Counted from the first letter of the stretch, positions 33,769 to 42,229 are shown. The stretch: DNA of 45,760 nt from Deltaproteobacteria bacterium (GCA_016930795.1 JAFGFY010000157.1:1-45760); one strand, 5' to 3'. A program made the numbers and translations. Notes: generated by a model from the sequence alone, not told the origin.

Positions 33769-34947
33769 ATGAACCGGGCAATAACGCGAAAAGAATTTTT
33801 GAAATCAGTGGGGATGGCGGGTGCCTCTGTGTTTCTGTGTGGCGCACAGGCATACGCTTTTTGGCCGGGCAAGGCCGATAATATGAAGAGCGTGAAGGGC
33901 CATATATTTAAGAATGATGCCCCTGCCAAGCCTTGGAAATGGTCTATTGAGGCCTTTCATTACACGTCGATCGGCAGAAAGGTCCAATGTCAGGTGTGTC
34001 CCAATCGTTGTACACTTTCTCCAGGGGATCGAAGTATATGCCGTTCAAAGGTTAATATAGGGGGCAAGTTATACTCCCTTGCATATGGAAATCCCTGTTC
34101 CGTGAATGTGGATCCAATTGAAAAAAAGCCCCTCAACCATTTCTATCCGGGTACATCCGTATTGTCCATCGCCACTACAGGCTGCAACTTCAGGTGTCTG
34201 AATTGTCAAAACTGGGAAATCTCACAGAAAAAACCGGAGGAAGTCAGACATATGGAGCTGTTCCCCGCCGATGTGGTTAAGGCAGCAAAGGGGGAAAAGA
34301 CACCCTCTATTGCCTTCACCTATTCGGAGGCGATCACCTATTACGAATACACCCATGACACCGCCAAACTTGCGAGAGAAGCGGGGCTGAAAAATGTCCT
34401 GGTCTCCAACGGCTATATCAACAAGGGGCCTTTGCTGCAACTTGCCGAATATATTGATGGGGCCAATATCAACCTGAAGTCCTTTGATAATAACCTGTAT
34501 CTTACTCTGAACGGGGGCACTTTGCAGCCTGTTCTCGAGACCTTCAAGACTCTTCATCAAAAAGGGGTATGGTTTGAGATCACCACCCTAGTGGTCCCTA
34601 CCTATGTGGATGATTTTGAAATGATCAAGCGGATGTGTGCATGGATTCTAGAAGAGTTGGGACCTGATTATCCTCTGCATTTTCTGAGGTTCCACCCTGA
34701 ATACAGACTGACCCGGTTGCCACCGACATCCATAGAAACCCTGGAACAGCTTAGAGATTTGGCCTTAAAGGAAGGGATCCATTATGTCTATCTGGGAAAC
34801 GTTCCCAGGCATGAAGGATGCCATACCTACTGCCATCACTGCGGCAAGATACTCATTGAGCGAAATGGGTATCAGCTGAATCAGTATAACCTGGACAACG
34901 GGCACTGTAAATTCTGCGATACATCCATACCCGGCAGATGGACGTAG
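33769..34947 (+). CDS. AmmeMemoRadiSam-type radical SAM enzyme with N-terminal leader
   Basis: Radical SAM enzyme of 392 residues from the pyruvate formate-lyase activase-like group found with AMMECR1 and Memo. The cluster motif CNFRCLNCQNWEIS (CX3CX2C) lies near residue 143. Upstream CQVCPNRCTLSPGDRSIC near residue 74 and C-terminal CHTYCHHCGK and CKFCDTS could hold extra clusters or zinc. Residues 1-32 look like an export leader: TRKEFLKSVGMAGASVFLCGAQAYA resembles a Tat signal in which the second Arg is Lys. Export of a SAM-dependent enzyme would be unexpected, so the leader may instead tether it to the membrane. GGAG lies 8 nt before the ATG. No Memo homologue is in the window. Confidence 0.88.
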   Translation: MNRAITRKEFLKSVGMAGASVFLCGAQAYAFWPGKADNMKSVKGHIFKNDAPAKPWKWSIEAFHYTSIGRKVQCQVCPNRCTLSPGDRSICRSKVNIGGKLYSLAYGNPCSVNVDPIEKKPLNHFYPGTSVLSIATTGCNFRCLNCQNWEISQKKPEEVRHMELFPADVVKAAKGEKTPSIAFTYSEAITYYEYTHDTAKLAREAGLKNVLVSNGYINKGPLLQLAEYIDGANINLKSFDNNLYLTLNGGTLQPVLETFKTLHQKGVWFEITTLVVPTYVDDFEMIKRMCAWILEELGPDYPLHFLRFHPEYRLTRLPPTSIETLEQLRDLALKEGIHYVYLGNVPRHEGCHTYCHHCGKILIERNGYQLNQYNLDNGHCKFCDTSIPGRWT

Positions 34948-35266
34948 AAACAAATCCATTCAGAAAAGCCTTTGTCCCTTGAGCTCCCTTCGAGGGGGTC
35001 TCCTGAGGACTCATTCCCATTTCCCATCAACGCTGGGTCTCCACGGGGCCGAGTCCATACGGCAAGCCACTATCCCTCATCATTCTTACGGCTCTGATCA
35101 CATAGGGACTCAGACTGGCGCCTCTATCCAGCGGAAAAATAGAGAATTGGGCGGATCAGAGGCGGGCTCAAGCTCATGTCTTGAAAGATGGCGGACAAAC
35201 AGCTTGACACATTTCGAGAGTATGAGATCTTAAAATACCCAAAAAAAGAGATGGGAGGGGAGAATA
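34948..35266. other. Intergenic region after the radical SAM gene
   Basis: About 320 bp. CTCCCTTCGAGGGGG near 34985 can form a short GC stem but lacks a T-run. The plus-strand frame 34979-35233 is open but Ser/His/Arg-rich without family features. A strong SD (GGGAGGGGAG) at its end belongs to the next gene. I see nothing else. Confidence 0.45.
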
Positions 35267-35593
35267 ATGAGAATGAATAAGAAGCTTCTTATGCTGATCG
35301 TGACATGGTCTTTGACTTTTTTATTTTGCTCTGAAAATGTGCCGGCCCAAACCCTTGGGGCTCAACAGCAACGATCGGAGAAACCAAGGCAAGAGGTTCT
35401 GTTTTCTGAGAATGGACGGTTTATTTTCGGGCAGATTTCAGATTCCAGTAAAGACCAGTTTATGCTTGATACGCTTACAGGTCGCCTTTGGAGAATCGCT
35501 GAAACCGGTGAGATTGGAATGTTTCTCAGAGCGATCCCGTATCGCAATGATGAGGGAGAAATGACTTATGTCCCGGAAAAGATCCCTGACTGA
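35267..35593 (+). CDS. Small exported protein of unknown function
   Basis: A 108-residue protein with a clear signal peptide: MRMNKKLLMLIVTWSLTFLF, then a probable cleavage after VPAQ-type residues near 28. The mature part contains GRFIFGQISDSSKDQFMLDT followed by TGRLWRI, a beta-strand-rich sequence ending in a dipeptide repeat-free, acidic tail. An SD GGGAGGGGAG lies just upstream of the ATG. I do not recognise the family. It stands alone between the AmmeMemoRadiSam-type cluster and the PilZ gene. The strand pattern with TGR-W-x-I is reminiscent of small periplasmic beta-sheet proteins, but no function can be given. Confidence 0.6.
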   Translation: MRMNKKLLMLIVTWSLTFLFCSENVPAQTLGAQQQRSEKPRQEVLFSENGRFIFGQISDSSKDQFMLDTLTGRLWRIAETGEIGMFLRAIPYRNDEGEMTYVPEKIPD

Positions 35594-35661
35594 TCAGGAC
35601 TGAGATCCGAAATTCGGAACGCTGAACCATCGGTCTTTCTAAGGTTTTTAGCATGCAAAAA

Positions 35662-35711
35662 ACAGGGTTTTCCTGATTGACATATTGTGATTTTGTTTCT
35701 AGGGATAGTCT
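35662..35711 (+). promoter_or_regulatory. Palindrome CAGGGTTTTCCTG (copy 2) with overlapping promoter-like boxes
   Basis: ACAGGGTTTTCCTGAT at 35662 repeats the core seen at 9795. Its last base begins TTGACA (35677-35682), a perfect -35; TAGGGA 17 nt later is a poor -10. The palindrome would therefore overlap the promoter of the PilZ gene and could be an operator. AAGGTTTTTAG lies 5' and TTGTTTCT 3', as at copy 1. Confidence 0.45.
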
Positions 35712-35777
35712 AATGCATTATCATTCTCCATCCCACTTATCCTCCAGTTAAGCTTGGAAGGGGAAGCGAGACCTCTT

Positions 35778-36488
35778 ATGACCATGTTTACGGCGAAAGA
35801 CAGACAGACGATATGGAAAGTCATTGACTACTTGATATATCACAGACGGAAAATCACAGTTCAAATCAAAGGGTATGAGAGATCCTATACCTGCAGGATC
35901 ATCAAAGCCAGCTATATGGGTGAGCGTTCAAAACATGGAAACGGGCCTCACCTCATCCTCGGAGAGTTGTTTCCGGAAGATGGATATACACTCATCAGGC
36001 CGGGCCGGCAACTGGCGCTGAAGTTCATGACCGGAAATACATCGTGTGAATTCAAGACACTGTGCATTACCTCTCAAAGGGATGGTATTGATTCCAAAAT
36101 CACAATGAGTTTTCCCGAATCCATGGTGCTTCCCGAAAGGCGGAGAGGGCGTAGAGGGAGCAGTGAGATGCCTGAACTCATCAGCGCAGTACTCACACCA
36201 AGAAAGGGTTTTGAAACAGAGAAAAACTACGAGCTTCCTGTAGTGGATTATTCAACAAACGGTGTGGGAATATTTGTCAGTGAAGAGGACTTTGATTTGC
36301 TTGAGAGTGCACAGAAAGGAGATAGACTCGAAAACATCATGCTGTTCTCTTTTGAGGCCGTGGTCAAAGTAGATGGGACGGTCAGGCACAAGAGCAAGCG
36401 TAAGAGACGCGGCAGAGAGGGCATGGATTCTTTTGTCCTCGGCATTGAATTTGACGAAGCCCTCATGGATTTCAGGGCCTTTCAGTGA
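35778..36488 (+). CDS. PilZ-domain protein (predicted c-di-GMP receptor)
   Basis: Predicted cyclic di-GMP-binding protein of about 236 residues. The C-terminal half has both PilZ signatures in order: the RXXXR-type basic motif in PERRRGRRGSSE near residue 125 and DYSTNGVGIFV near 155, matching (D/N)XSXXG. The N-terminal half has a beta-strand pattern like a YcgR-N-type domain (KITVQIKGYERSYTCRIIKA). There is no membrane segment. The start is uncertain: the track uses TTG 35754, and ATGs follow at 35778 and 35784, none with an ideal SD. Copy 2 of the repeated palindrome lies about 100 bp upstream, suggesting a shared regulator. Confidence 0.78.
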   Translation: MTMFTAKDRQTIWKVIDYLIYHRRKITVQIKGYERSYTCRIIKASYMGERSKHGNGPHLILGELFPEDGYTLIRPGRQLALKFMTGNTSCEFKTLCITSQRDGIDSKITMSFPESMVLPERRRGRRGSSEMPELISAVLTPRKGFETEKNYELPVVDYSTNGVGIFVSEEDFDLLESAQKGDRLENIMLFSFEAVVKVDGTVRHKSKRKRRGREGMDSFVLGIEFDEALMDFRAFQ

Positions 36489-36549
36489 GGGTTGGTTCGG
36501 ACGATAGAGACTGACGTGACAGACAAAGGGGACTTCAAGGGAGTGCGGT

Positions 36550-37245
36550 CTATGACAAATCTCCCAAGAAGCGGTCCCATCTTGGATTCAAGAAAGATCC
36601 TTCCCGGGAAATCACCACCATTGTTGCGCGGCCCACAATAAGCCTTCTGTCTACATAACCGAAAACACGGGAATCAGCACTATTGTCGCGATTATCCCCC
36701 ATCACAAAGTATTTTCCATCCGGTATGGTCATTGCTTCGAAGGAGTCCAGGGAAGGACGTGACGGGGCAAACATCACAGTGTGCTGTTTGCCGGGAAGTT
36801 CCTCGCTAAGAAAGACATAGCGGTCCTGTTCAATGGGAGGGATTTGATCTACAATCTCCTTCTCAGGGGGACCATATCGCACAAACTGACCATTGATGAA
36901 AAGACGGTCATTTCGCATGGCAATGGTATCTCCGGGGAGAGCGACAACCCTTTTGATAAGACGCTTGCCGTCTTTGGGAGAAAAAAAGACGACAATATCT
37001 CCACGCTTAGGTTCAGACCATTTCACAATTTGTAAAGTCGTGTAGGGGATCTTGAGATCATAGGCCAGTTTGTTGACGAAAACACGGTCTCCTATCAAAA
37101 TTGTGGGTAGCATTGACCCGGAAGGGATATCATTCCAGTCAGCTATGGCTGATTTGAAGGATGTGGCAATCAATACGGCAACTAAAAGACTTGATCCCCA
37201 ACCTCTTAAAAACATAGACAATTTTCTCTTCCATTCCTCCCTCAT
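36550..37245 (-). CDS. lepB: Signal peptidase I
   Basis: Inner-membrane serine endopeptidase that removes signal peptides, 231 residues. The catalytic Ser is in IPSGSMLPTIL near residue 44 and the catalytic Lys in LIKRVVALPGDT near 98. The C-terminal box is MGDNRDNSADSR near 186. One N-terminal membrane helix (WGSSLLVAVLIATSF) fits the single- or few-helix forms. It converges with the PilZ gene, 61 bp apart, and lies after the RmlD-like gene in the direction of transcription. Confidence 0.96.
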   Translation of the reverse strand: MREEWKRKLSMFLRGWGSSLLVAVLIATSFKSAIADWNDIPSGSMLPTILIGDRVFVNKLAYDLKIPYTTLQIVKWSEPKRGDIVVFFSPKDGKRLIKRVVALPGDTIAMRNDRLFINGQFVRYGPPEKEIVDQIPPIEQDRYVFLSEELPGKQHTVMFAPSRPSLDSFEAMTIPDGKYFVMGDNRDNSADSRVFGYVDRRLIVGRATMVVISREGSFLNPRWDRFLGDLS

Positions 37246-37353
37246 TTGTCCGCTTACCCCCCTTTTTCAGTGAGATGATTTTTTTATTTTATCCCCTTTA
37301 GGGGGAGTTTTCAAGCCTAGTTTTCCCCTCATAAAATCAAGGGTTTTCAGGTG

Positions 37354-38202
37354 CTATAGGGCTAAAAGATATTGTTTCACTGAATTCTTCCAATGAGGAA
37401 TGTCTATTCCCAGCTCTTTGCTGAGGCTCTCATTGGACATGGGTACAAACAAGGGCCTTCTGGCTTTGCATGGAAAGGTGTTCATGGGGACGGGGATAAT
37501 CGTGTGGTCCATATCCAATGTATTTATGACATGCCGAGCCCATTCGTATCGGGAGGCATACCCTGTGTTAGTTAGATGGAAGAGCCCACCTAAGTTCTTG
37601 TTTGTGGCCTTTAAGGTCACATGGACAATATCATCAACAAATGTGGGGACTGAGACTTCATCACAACTGATTTTTAGAACCTTGTTCCTTTTTGCCCATT
37701 GGCGGAGTTTGTAAATGAAGTTCTGCGCACCATCGCCAAATACCCAACTGGTCCGAAAGACAATAAAGTCATGGGCCTTTTCTACGACTATCCGTTCTCC
37801 CGCCAGTTTGCTTTGCCCGTAAACATTAAGCGGAGCCGTCTCATCTTCCTCAGTGTATAGGTTTCCCTTGGTCCCATCAAAAACATAGTCCGTGCTGTAG
37901 TGGATCAATTTGATCTGATGAAGATTGCATATTTCGATGAGATTCTCGATCGCCGTGTAATTGATCATGTATGCGAGTTCTTTTTCCTCTTCAGCATCAT
38001 CGACCGCATTGTAAGCGGCACAATTGATGATTACGGTCGGTGAAGCCCTCTTGACGATCTTCTCAAGATTATATGCATCCGTTATGTCACAGTTCTTTTC
38101 CTGTGGAGCGGAAAAAGCAATATCATAGGAGGCAAGAAAACGTTTGAAGGCCTTTCCTAATTGACCCTCCGCGCCAAGTATCAAGAAAGTGTGTCTCGAC
38201 AT
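37354..38202 (-). CDS. rfbD: dTDP-4-dehydrorhamnose reductase-like SDR
   Basis: Extended short-chain dehydrogenase of 282 residues, most like RmlD, which makes dTDP-L-rhamnose for surface polysaccharides. The NAD(P)-binding motif GAEGQLGKAF lies near residue 10 and the catalytic YGQSKLAGE near 128, with STDYVFDG before it. The DEVSVPTFVDD stretch near 188 is typical of RmlD. No other rml genes are in the window, so the sugar substrate is inferred from family only. AGGA lies upstream of the ATG. The gene is followed by lepB about 110 bp later. Confidence 0.85.
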   Translation of the reverse strand: MSRHTFLILGAEGQLGKAFKRFLASYDIAFSAPQEKNCDITDAYNLEKIVKRASPTVIINCAAYNAVDDAEEEKELAYMINYTAIENLIEICNLHQIKLIHYSTDYVFDGTKGNLYTEEDETAPLNVYGQSKLAGERIVVEKAHDFIVFRTSWVFGDGAQNFIYKLRQWAKRNKVLKISCDEVSVPTFVDDIVHVTLKATNKNLGGLFHLTNTGYASRYEWARHVINTLDMDHTIIPVPMNTFPCKARRPLFVPMSNESLSKELGIDIPHWKNSVKQYLLAL

Positions 38203-38305
38203 AAGGAATCCTTCTGATTATTCTGTTGTCCAGTTATGCATGAATTGCTTGCTCTCCAAGAAGAACCTGGGCCCTGAAGTCGTCTTCCAGAAGCCAGAAG
38301 TCATA

Positions 38306-39295
38306 TCAGCTTGACTCCTTAATAGTCTGAAGGTGCTTATTGACCTGAGTATGCTGGGGATTCAAGCTCAAAGCCCTTTGTATGTGAACGACGGCATCTT
38401 CTTTTCTGCCCATCTTGAAAAGAACCCAACCCTTAGTATCAAGAAAGAGCGAGTTGTCAGGCTGGCAATTGATCGCCTGTTCGGCAAGCTTTAAGCCTCT
38501 ATCAAGATTAATATTTTGCTCAGCGTATTCAAAGGCCAGCTCGTTGCCGAGAAAGAAATCATTGGGATGCTCTTTATATGCATATTCCAAAGTCGAAAGA
38601 CACTCTTCTGAGTCTCCGATTTCTCGCTGTAGTTTTGCAAGTGCTATCACTGGGTCAACATCGGGAAGAAGGTCCGTGTGATACAATCCTCCATCCGATT
38701 TGGTGACTACTTCCTTAATCTTCTCAATCGCACCTGATAGATCACCACAGATCTTCAAAGCTAATGCATCTATGAATTCCTTCTCAACCGGATTTTCAAT
38801 GTGTAATTCCGCTTCCCTCAGCTGTCTAAGTGCCTCTTCCTTACGGTTCAGGAGGGACAGAATTGTAGAATACTCAAGATGCAGTGGAAACAGATCGGGT
38901 TCAAGCTTCAATGCCTTGCCATAATGCTCCAGCGCCAATTCAAATTCATCGAGAAGGCCGTAACACCAACCGGTCAGGCCTAGTACAACCGTGTCGTCTC
39001 TTCGAAGTTTTAGATATTTCTCAAAATACTTGGCAGCATTCTTGAAATCACCAAGATTGAGGTAGCAGAATCCGAGATGGTACCAGTTGTACCTTGAGAA
39101 ACTCAGATCCAGGTGATCATGGGATTCCTCAGATTTTTCGAACGCAGGTATGGCTTTTTTGAACATCTCCAAGTCAAAATATGTCTTTCCGAGTTTGCTA
39201 TACCGAGTCTCTTCAAGGGCTGGAAAAACAAAAGAGACCAAATGAATCCGGAATAATCTGATATATAGTCCGATTTTCCTAATAAGAAATCTCAT
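38306..39295 (-). CDS. TPR-repeat protein
   Basis: A 329-residue protein of tandem tetratricopeptide repeats. Typical units include YNWYHLGFCYLNLGDFKNAA, LGLTGWCYGLLDEFELALEH and FLDTKGWVLFKMGRKEDAVV, covering residues 35-320. The N-terminus (KIGLYIRLFRIHLVSFVFP) is hydrophobic and could be a membrane anchor. GAGGAG lies 5 nt before the ATG. It is flanked by the RmlD-like gene and an acyltransferase on the same strand. TPR arrays mediate protein contacts; the partner is unknown. Confidence 0.8.
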   Translation of the reverse strand: MRFLIRKIGLYIRLFRIHLVSFVFPALEETRYSKLGKTYFDLEMFKKAIPAFEKSEESHDHLDLSFSRYNWYHLGFCYLNLGDFKNAAKYFEKYLKLRRDDTVVLGLTGWCYGLLDEFELALEHYGKALKLEPDLFPLHLEYSTILSLLNRKEEALRQLREAELHIENPVEKEFIDALALKICGDLSGAIEKIKEVVTKSDGGLYHTDLLPDVDPVIALAKLQREIGDSEECLSTLEYAYKEHPNDFFLGNELAFEYAEQNINLDRGLKLAEQAINCQPDNSLFLDTKGWVLFKMGRKEDAVVHIQRALSLNPQHTQVNKHLQTIKESS

Positions 39296-39335
39296 AAGCT
39301 CTCCTCAAGAAAAAATGATCAAAATAGACTGCAAA

Positions 39336-39899
39336 TTATTTCTTTGGGCGTATGGCAATTTCTCCCTGCTGTTCCGGATGCCTTCCAGTCTTGCCCTTGT
39401 AAAAAGCTCTGACTATTCTCATGTCTTTCTCAATATCGCCGGAGGGAAAAAAAGAATGTCCCATACCCAGTTTCTTCTCCTTGTAGTCAAGATACCCTAA
39501 TGTGATGGGGACCTTTGAACGAAGGGCGATGTAGTAAAATCCGGTCTTCCAATAGGGGACCTTTGAACGGGTGCCTTCGGGGGTAATGACCAGAATCATT
39601 GTCTCACGGCTGCCAAAAAACTCACTCATTCGCTCTATGAGACCGGATCGGATGCTCCTGTCTACCGGAATTCCGCCCATGGCTCTGAGAATCGTTCCTA
39701 CCGGGCCCTTGAAGATCGTGTGTTTCCCTGCCCAGCAAAAACGCAGACCTACGGCCGACATGTACAGAAGGCCGAGGGGGAGGTCCCAATTACTTGTATG
39801 GGGAGCGCCTACTAGAACATATTTTTTATGCGGAGGTAGATTGATTTCTAGTGTCCAGCCCAATATTCTAAGGATGAATTTTGAGAGCGCAGCTAACAT
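39336..39899 (-). CDS. 1-acyl-sn-glycerol-3-phosphate acyltransferase-like (PlsC fold)
   Basis: A 187-residue acyltransferase of the PlsC/lysophospholipid family. The catalytic HX4D motif HTSNWD lies near residue 34, GGIPVDRS near 76 and the glycerol-phosphate-binding-type PEGTRSK near 108. A hydrophobic N-terminus (LSKFILRILGWTLEI) would hold it at the membrane. It is shorter than typical PlsC (about 240), fitting the compact family often annotated simply as acyltransferase. The acyl acceptor cannot be read. It follows the B12-type radical SAM gene on the same strand, about 100 bp downstream, with a palindrome between them. Confidence 0.85.
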   Translation of the reverse strand: MLAALSKFILRILGWTLEINLPPHKKYVLVGAPHTSNWDLPLGLLYMSAVGLRFCWAGKHTIFKGPVGTILRAMGGIPVDRSIRSGLIERMSEFFGSRETMILVITPEGTRSKVPYWKTGFYYIALRSKVPITLGYLDYKEKKLGMGHSFFPSGDIEKDMRIVRAFYKGKTGRHPEQQGEIAIRPKK

Positions 39900-39961
39900 G
39901 TATTGTTTCCAGTTGTTGAGGGCGAACGGAGCAAGTTGCTGGCCCGAAATGGCTACATCAA

Positions 39962-39987
39962 CAATGGTAGAGTCTACTCTACCATTG
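39962..39987. other. 12-bp perfect palindromic stem between the radical SAM and acyltransferase genes
   Basis: CAATGGTAGAGT, CT, ACTCTACCATTG is a perfect 12-bp stem with a 2-nt loop, just after the radical SAM stop (minus strand). No T-run follows on either strand, so it may be a processing or stability hairpin, or a binding site for a dimeric regulator. Confidence 0.55.
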
Positions 39988-40001
39988 CATGAAGAACATG
40001 T

Positions 40002-41393
40002 CTACTCCTCCTCATCCCACCATCCAATCACGGATCCTTCTCTCTTGAAATGAACACCCTCTCTCTCTTCAACCTCCCTGATCCAATCCGCGAGCGTAGA
40101 GGCGTGATGGATGATGAGGGGCGTACTGTGTGGAGGGAGGATATCCCTGTCAAGACCGTAGATGGCAATGTTCTTTTGAGTGCAGGCCATCGTCTCTGTC
40201 GTGTCCCAGGGTGTCGGATGAATAAATCCATGGATAGCCCCTTCCCTTTTTGAATACCCCCATTGCTCAGGAAATTGCTTTTTGAGCCGACGCATCAACC
40301 GAATGGCTCGTAGATTGGACTCGACACTGACGCCCTTGTTGAAGTTTCGCAGAAGACTGTCGTCAAAGGCTTCAAAACCCATTGAGGAGACGAGGACATA
40401 GATCCCCATATTATCTGCCAGATGTAAGGCCTCAAGCAATCTGTCCTCCCCTTTTAAGAACCAATCCGATCTAAGGATGAGGTGAACTTGAGAAAGCATT
40501 ATGTCGCGCTTTTGGGCCTCTTTCAAAAGACGCGGCAGACCGGGTAGGGGATTTTCATTGATTAGTTCAAAGGGGATCTTCCTGCCGTCTCTATCCTCTG
40601 GGAGACAGGATATTTGACTCATGACGGTCTCAATGGTCAGTTCGCCGCAAAACCCCTTATCGACAGCGACATCACAGAAACTACAGCCTTTTCCGGAGAC
40701 TTCAATAGTTCCTCTTTCTTTGCCCTGGAGACTTGCGGGATAGTCAATCTCCATCTTTCTTTTCTCTGACGCATAGGGGCAGCCCACCTGCTGAAGCACC
40801 TGGGCAATGGAAATCTCCAGAGGAATCAGTTCTCCCTGAACTACAGTGAATATATTGTTCCATTTGACTCGTTTAAGATGTGCTTCATTCCATGGCGCTT
40901 TTGGGTTCTGAATGATTTCTCCGTCTTCCTTTTTGTATAGAAGGCCAGGAGCCTCTTTCCATTCACCGGAATCGAGGCCTTTCAGAAGGGGGAGTGCCTG
41001 CTCCGCCGGACCATGAATGGCGAAAGTAAAATGCTCTGAAACTCCTCTAAAGCGATGCGGATGGTCCGGCCACCCGATTTCCCCCATATAGTCCACGTCA
41101 GACTGCGGTCCGGCCAAAATGATAAGAGCCCCTTCAGACTTCAGTTCCCCTGCAAACGCGAAAAGATCTTCTCTTCCGCTCAAGGTCGAGAAACCGATGA
41201 TCGGTGTCTGTTCTTTGAAATACTCTTTAAGGGCCTTTTTGATGAGAGATTTATCATCAATACGAGTCACTGCTATGACGATACAATCATAGCCGGTGTG
41301 TTCGCTGATTACCGTCGCAGCCATTTGAGGCCCCAGAACACCGTATGATTCATCCTTAAAGTAACTCGATATGATGGCCATTTTTTTCTTCAT
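40002..41393 (-). CDS. B12-binding-type radical SAM protein with atypical cysteine spacing
   Basis: A protein of 463 residues resembling cobalamin-binding-domain radical SAM enzymes. The N-terminal half has a Rossmann-like B12-type domain (IISSYFKDESYGVLGPQMAA, IIGFSTLSGRE, IILAGPQSDVD). The radical SAM part is unusual: VGCPYASEK near residue 205 is separated by about 30 residues from GCSFCDVAVDKGFCG, instead of a compact CX3CX2C. The TIM-barrel portion (HLILRSDWFLKGEDRLLEAL, YVLVSSMGFEAFDDSLLR) looks intact. The ATG at 41393 has GAGG 8 nt upstream; the track start at 41414 is a GTG without SD. Substrate unknown. A related family member may have the same arrangement, which I cannot check here. 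Confidence 0.75.
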   Translation of the reverse strand: MKKKMAIISSYFKDESYGVLGPQMAATVISEHTGYDCIVIAVTRIDDKSLIKKALKEYFKEQTPIIGFSTLSGREDLFAFAGELKSEGALIILAGPQSDVDYMGEIGWPDHPHRFRGVSEHFTFAIHGPAEQALPLLKGLDSGEWKEAPGLLYKKEDGEIIQNPKAPWNEAHLKRVKWNNIFTVVQGELIPLEISIAQVLQQVGCPYASEKRKMEIDYPASLQGKERGTIEVSGKGCSFCDVAVDKGFCGELTIETVMSQISCLPEDRDGRKIPFELINENPLPGLPRLLKEAQKRDIMLSQVHLILRSDWFLKGEDRLLEALHLADNMGIYVLVSSMGFEAFDDSLLRNFNKGVSVESNLRAIRLMRRLKKQFPEQWGYSKREGAIHGFIHPTPWDTTETMACTQKNIAIYGLDRDILPPHSTPLIIHHASTLADWIREVEEREGVHFKREGSVIGWWDEEE

Positions 41394-41668
41394 GATATTG
41401 GCCTCTTTCCTCACCCATCATCCCGCCCTGTGTTCATTTATCTTATTCCATTGGGTTTTCCAAGTAGATATCATCCCTGAGAGGACCATTCGTGATGCCG
41501 TGATTCCCATTTTCTTGATTTTTCTGGGGTTTTGGGATAGCCTGGGCGACACAAACTCAAGGGTTTTTTCAAGGCTTGATGGAATGAGCGTGATCTTCAA
41601 AAAACCAGAATGGTGAGGAACCCGCGATATCATCATCGTGGTCATCGATCGAGGAAAGGAGTTCAGAA

Positions 41669-41941
41669 GTGAGTATAAGAATTAACCTTCATAAGACACA
41701 TAGACAATACACCGGCGGCAAAGAGACCGTGGATGTCAGCGGAAATACAGTAGGTGAATGCCTAAGAGATCTGGTCAGTCAATACCCGGAAATAGAAAAG
41801 GAGATATTCGACAAAAAGGGCAACCTTCTATCTGTCCTTGAGATCTATCTGAATGGAGTCAGCGCGTATCCTGATGAATTGAAAAAGGCCGTGAAGGATG
41901 GAGACGGAATCCACTTGCTGACCATGCTTGCAGGCGGATAA
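41669..41941 (+). CDS. MoaD/ThiS-family sulfur carrier protein
   Basis: A 90-residue ubiquitin-like sulfur carrier ending in the expected Gly-Gly (MLAGG), the site of thiocarboxylation. The fold pattern is VDVSGNTVGECLRDLVSQYP then LEIYLNGVSAYPDELKKAVKDGD. The start is GTG with AAGGAG 8 nt upstream. MoaD supplies sulfur for the pterin dithiolene of molybdenum and tungsten enzymes, and the gene faces a tungsten aldehyde oxidoreductase operon, so a role in tungstopterin synthesis is likely (inference). No E1-like MoeB or MoaE is in the window. MITE copy 2 begins 2 bp after the TAA stop. Confidence 0.85.
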   Translation: MSIRINLHKTHRQYTGGKETVDVSGNTVGECLRDLVSQYPEIEKEIFDKKGNLLSVLEIYLNGVSAYPDELKKAVKDGDGIHLLTMLAGG

Positions 41942-41942
41942 T

Positions 41943-42090
41943 CTAGGAGGCTGCCCGCGAATGCCCTTTCCTCCAAACTCTTCGTTATTGTCAAAAAATC
42001 ATCCTCGGAATATCAAGTATATGCCTGCGGTAATTTTTTTTCCGATGCCTTGGTTTTGGAAAAAATTCCTATTCTCGGACAACCTCCTAG
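41943..42090. mobile_element. MITE-like element, copy 2
   Basis: A 148-bp element very like 31476-31624, with CTAG at both borders. The left end is CTAGGAGGCTGCCCGCGAAT and the right end reads ATTCTCGGACAACCTCCTAG, so the inverted ends are slightly decayed. It starts 2 bp after the MoaD stop. It is followed directly, sharing its right CTAG, by another inverted-repeat element. No transposase is encoded. Confidence 0.8.
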
Positions 42091-42207
42091 TGTTCAGTCA
42101 ACTTTTAATTGTCGTAATAAAAATAGCTGAAGTAGAGGACTTGTACTTGTTATGTGTGCCTAGATTTCAGCGGTCTATGCGCCGAATTAAGATTGACGCG
42201 ACACTAG
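42087..42207. mobile_element. Second CTAG-bordered inverted-repeat element, adjacent to MITE copy 2
   Basis: A 121-bp stretch. The left end CTAGTGTTCAGTCAACTTTT and the reverse complement of the right end, CTAGTGTCGCGTCAATCTTA, share most positions. It has no coding frame and different ends from the neighbouring MITE, so it is probably a separate small non-autonomous element inserted at the shared CTAG, or a collapsed IS. Confidence 0.5.
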
Positions 42208-42229
42208 GAGGGTATTAGTCTCAATAGAA

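Noticed and set aside
34979-35233. 84-codon plus ORF after the radical SAM gene
   Set aside because: Ser/His/Arg-rich without domain features; probably non-coding.
41371-41616. 81-codon plus ORF between the radical SAM and MoaD genes
   Set aside because: It starts inside the radical SAM gene on the other strand; hydrophobic by chance, no SD seen.
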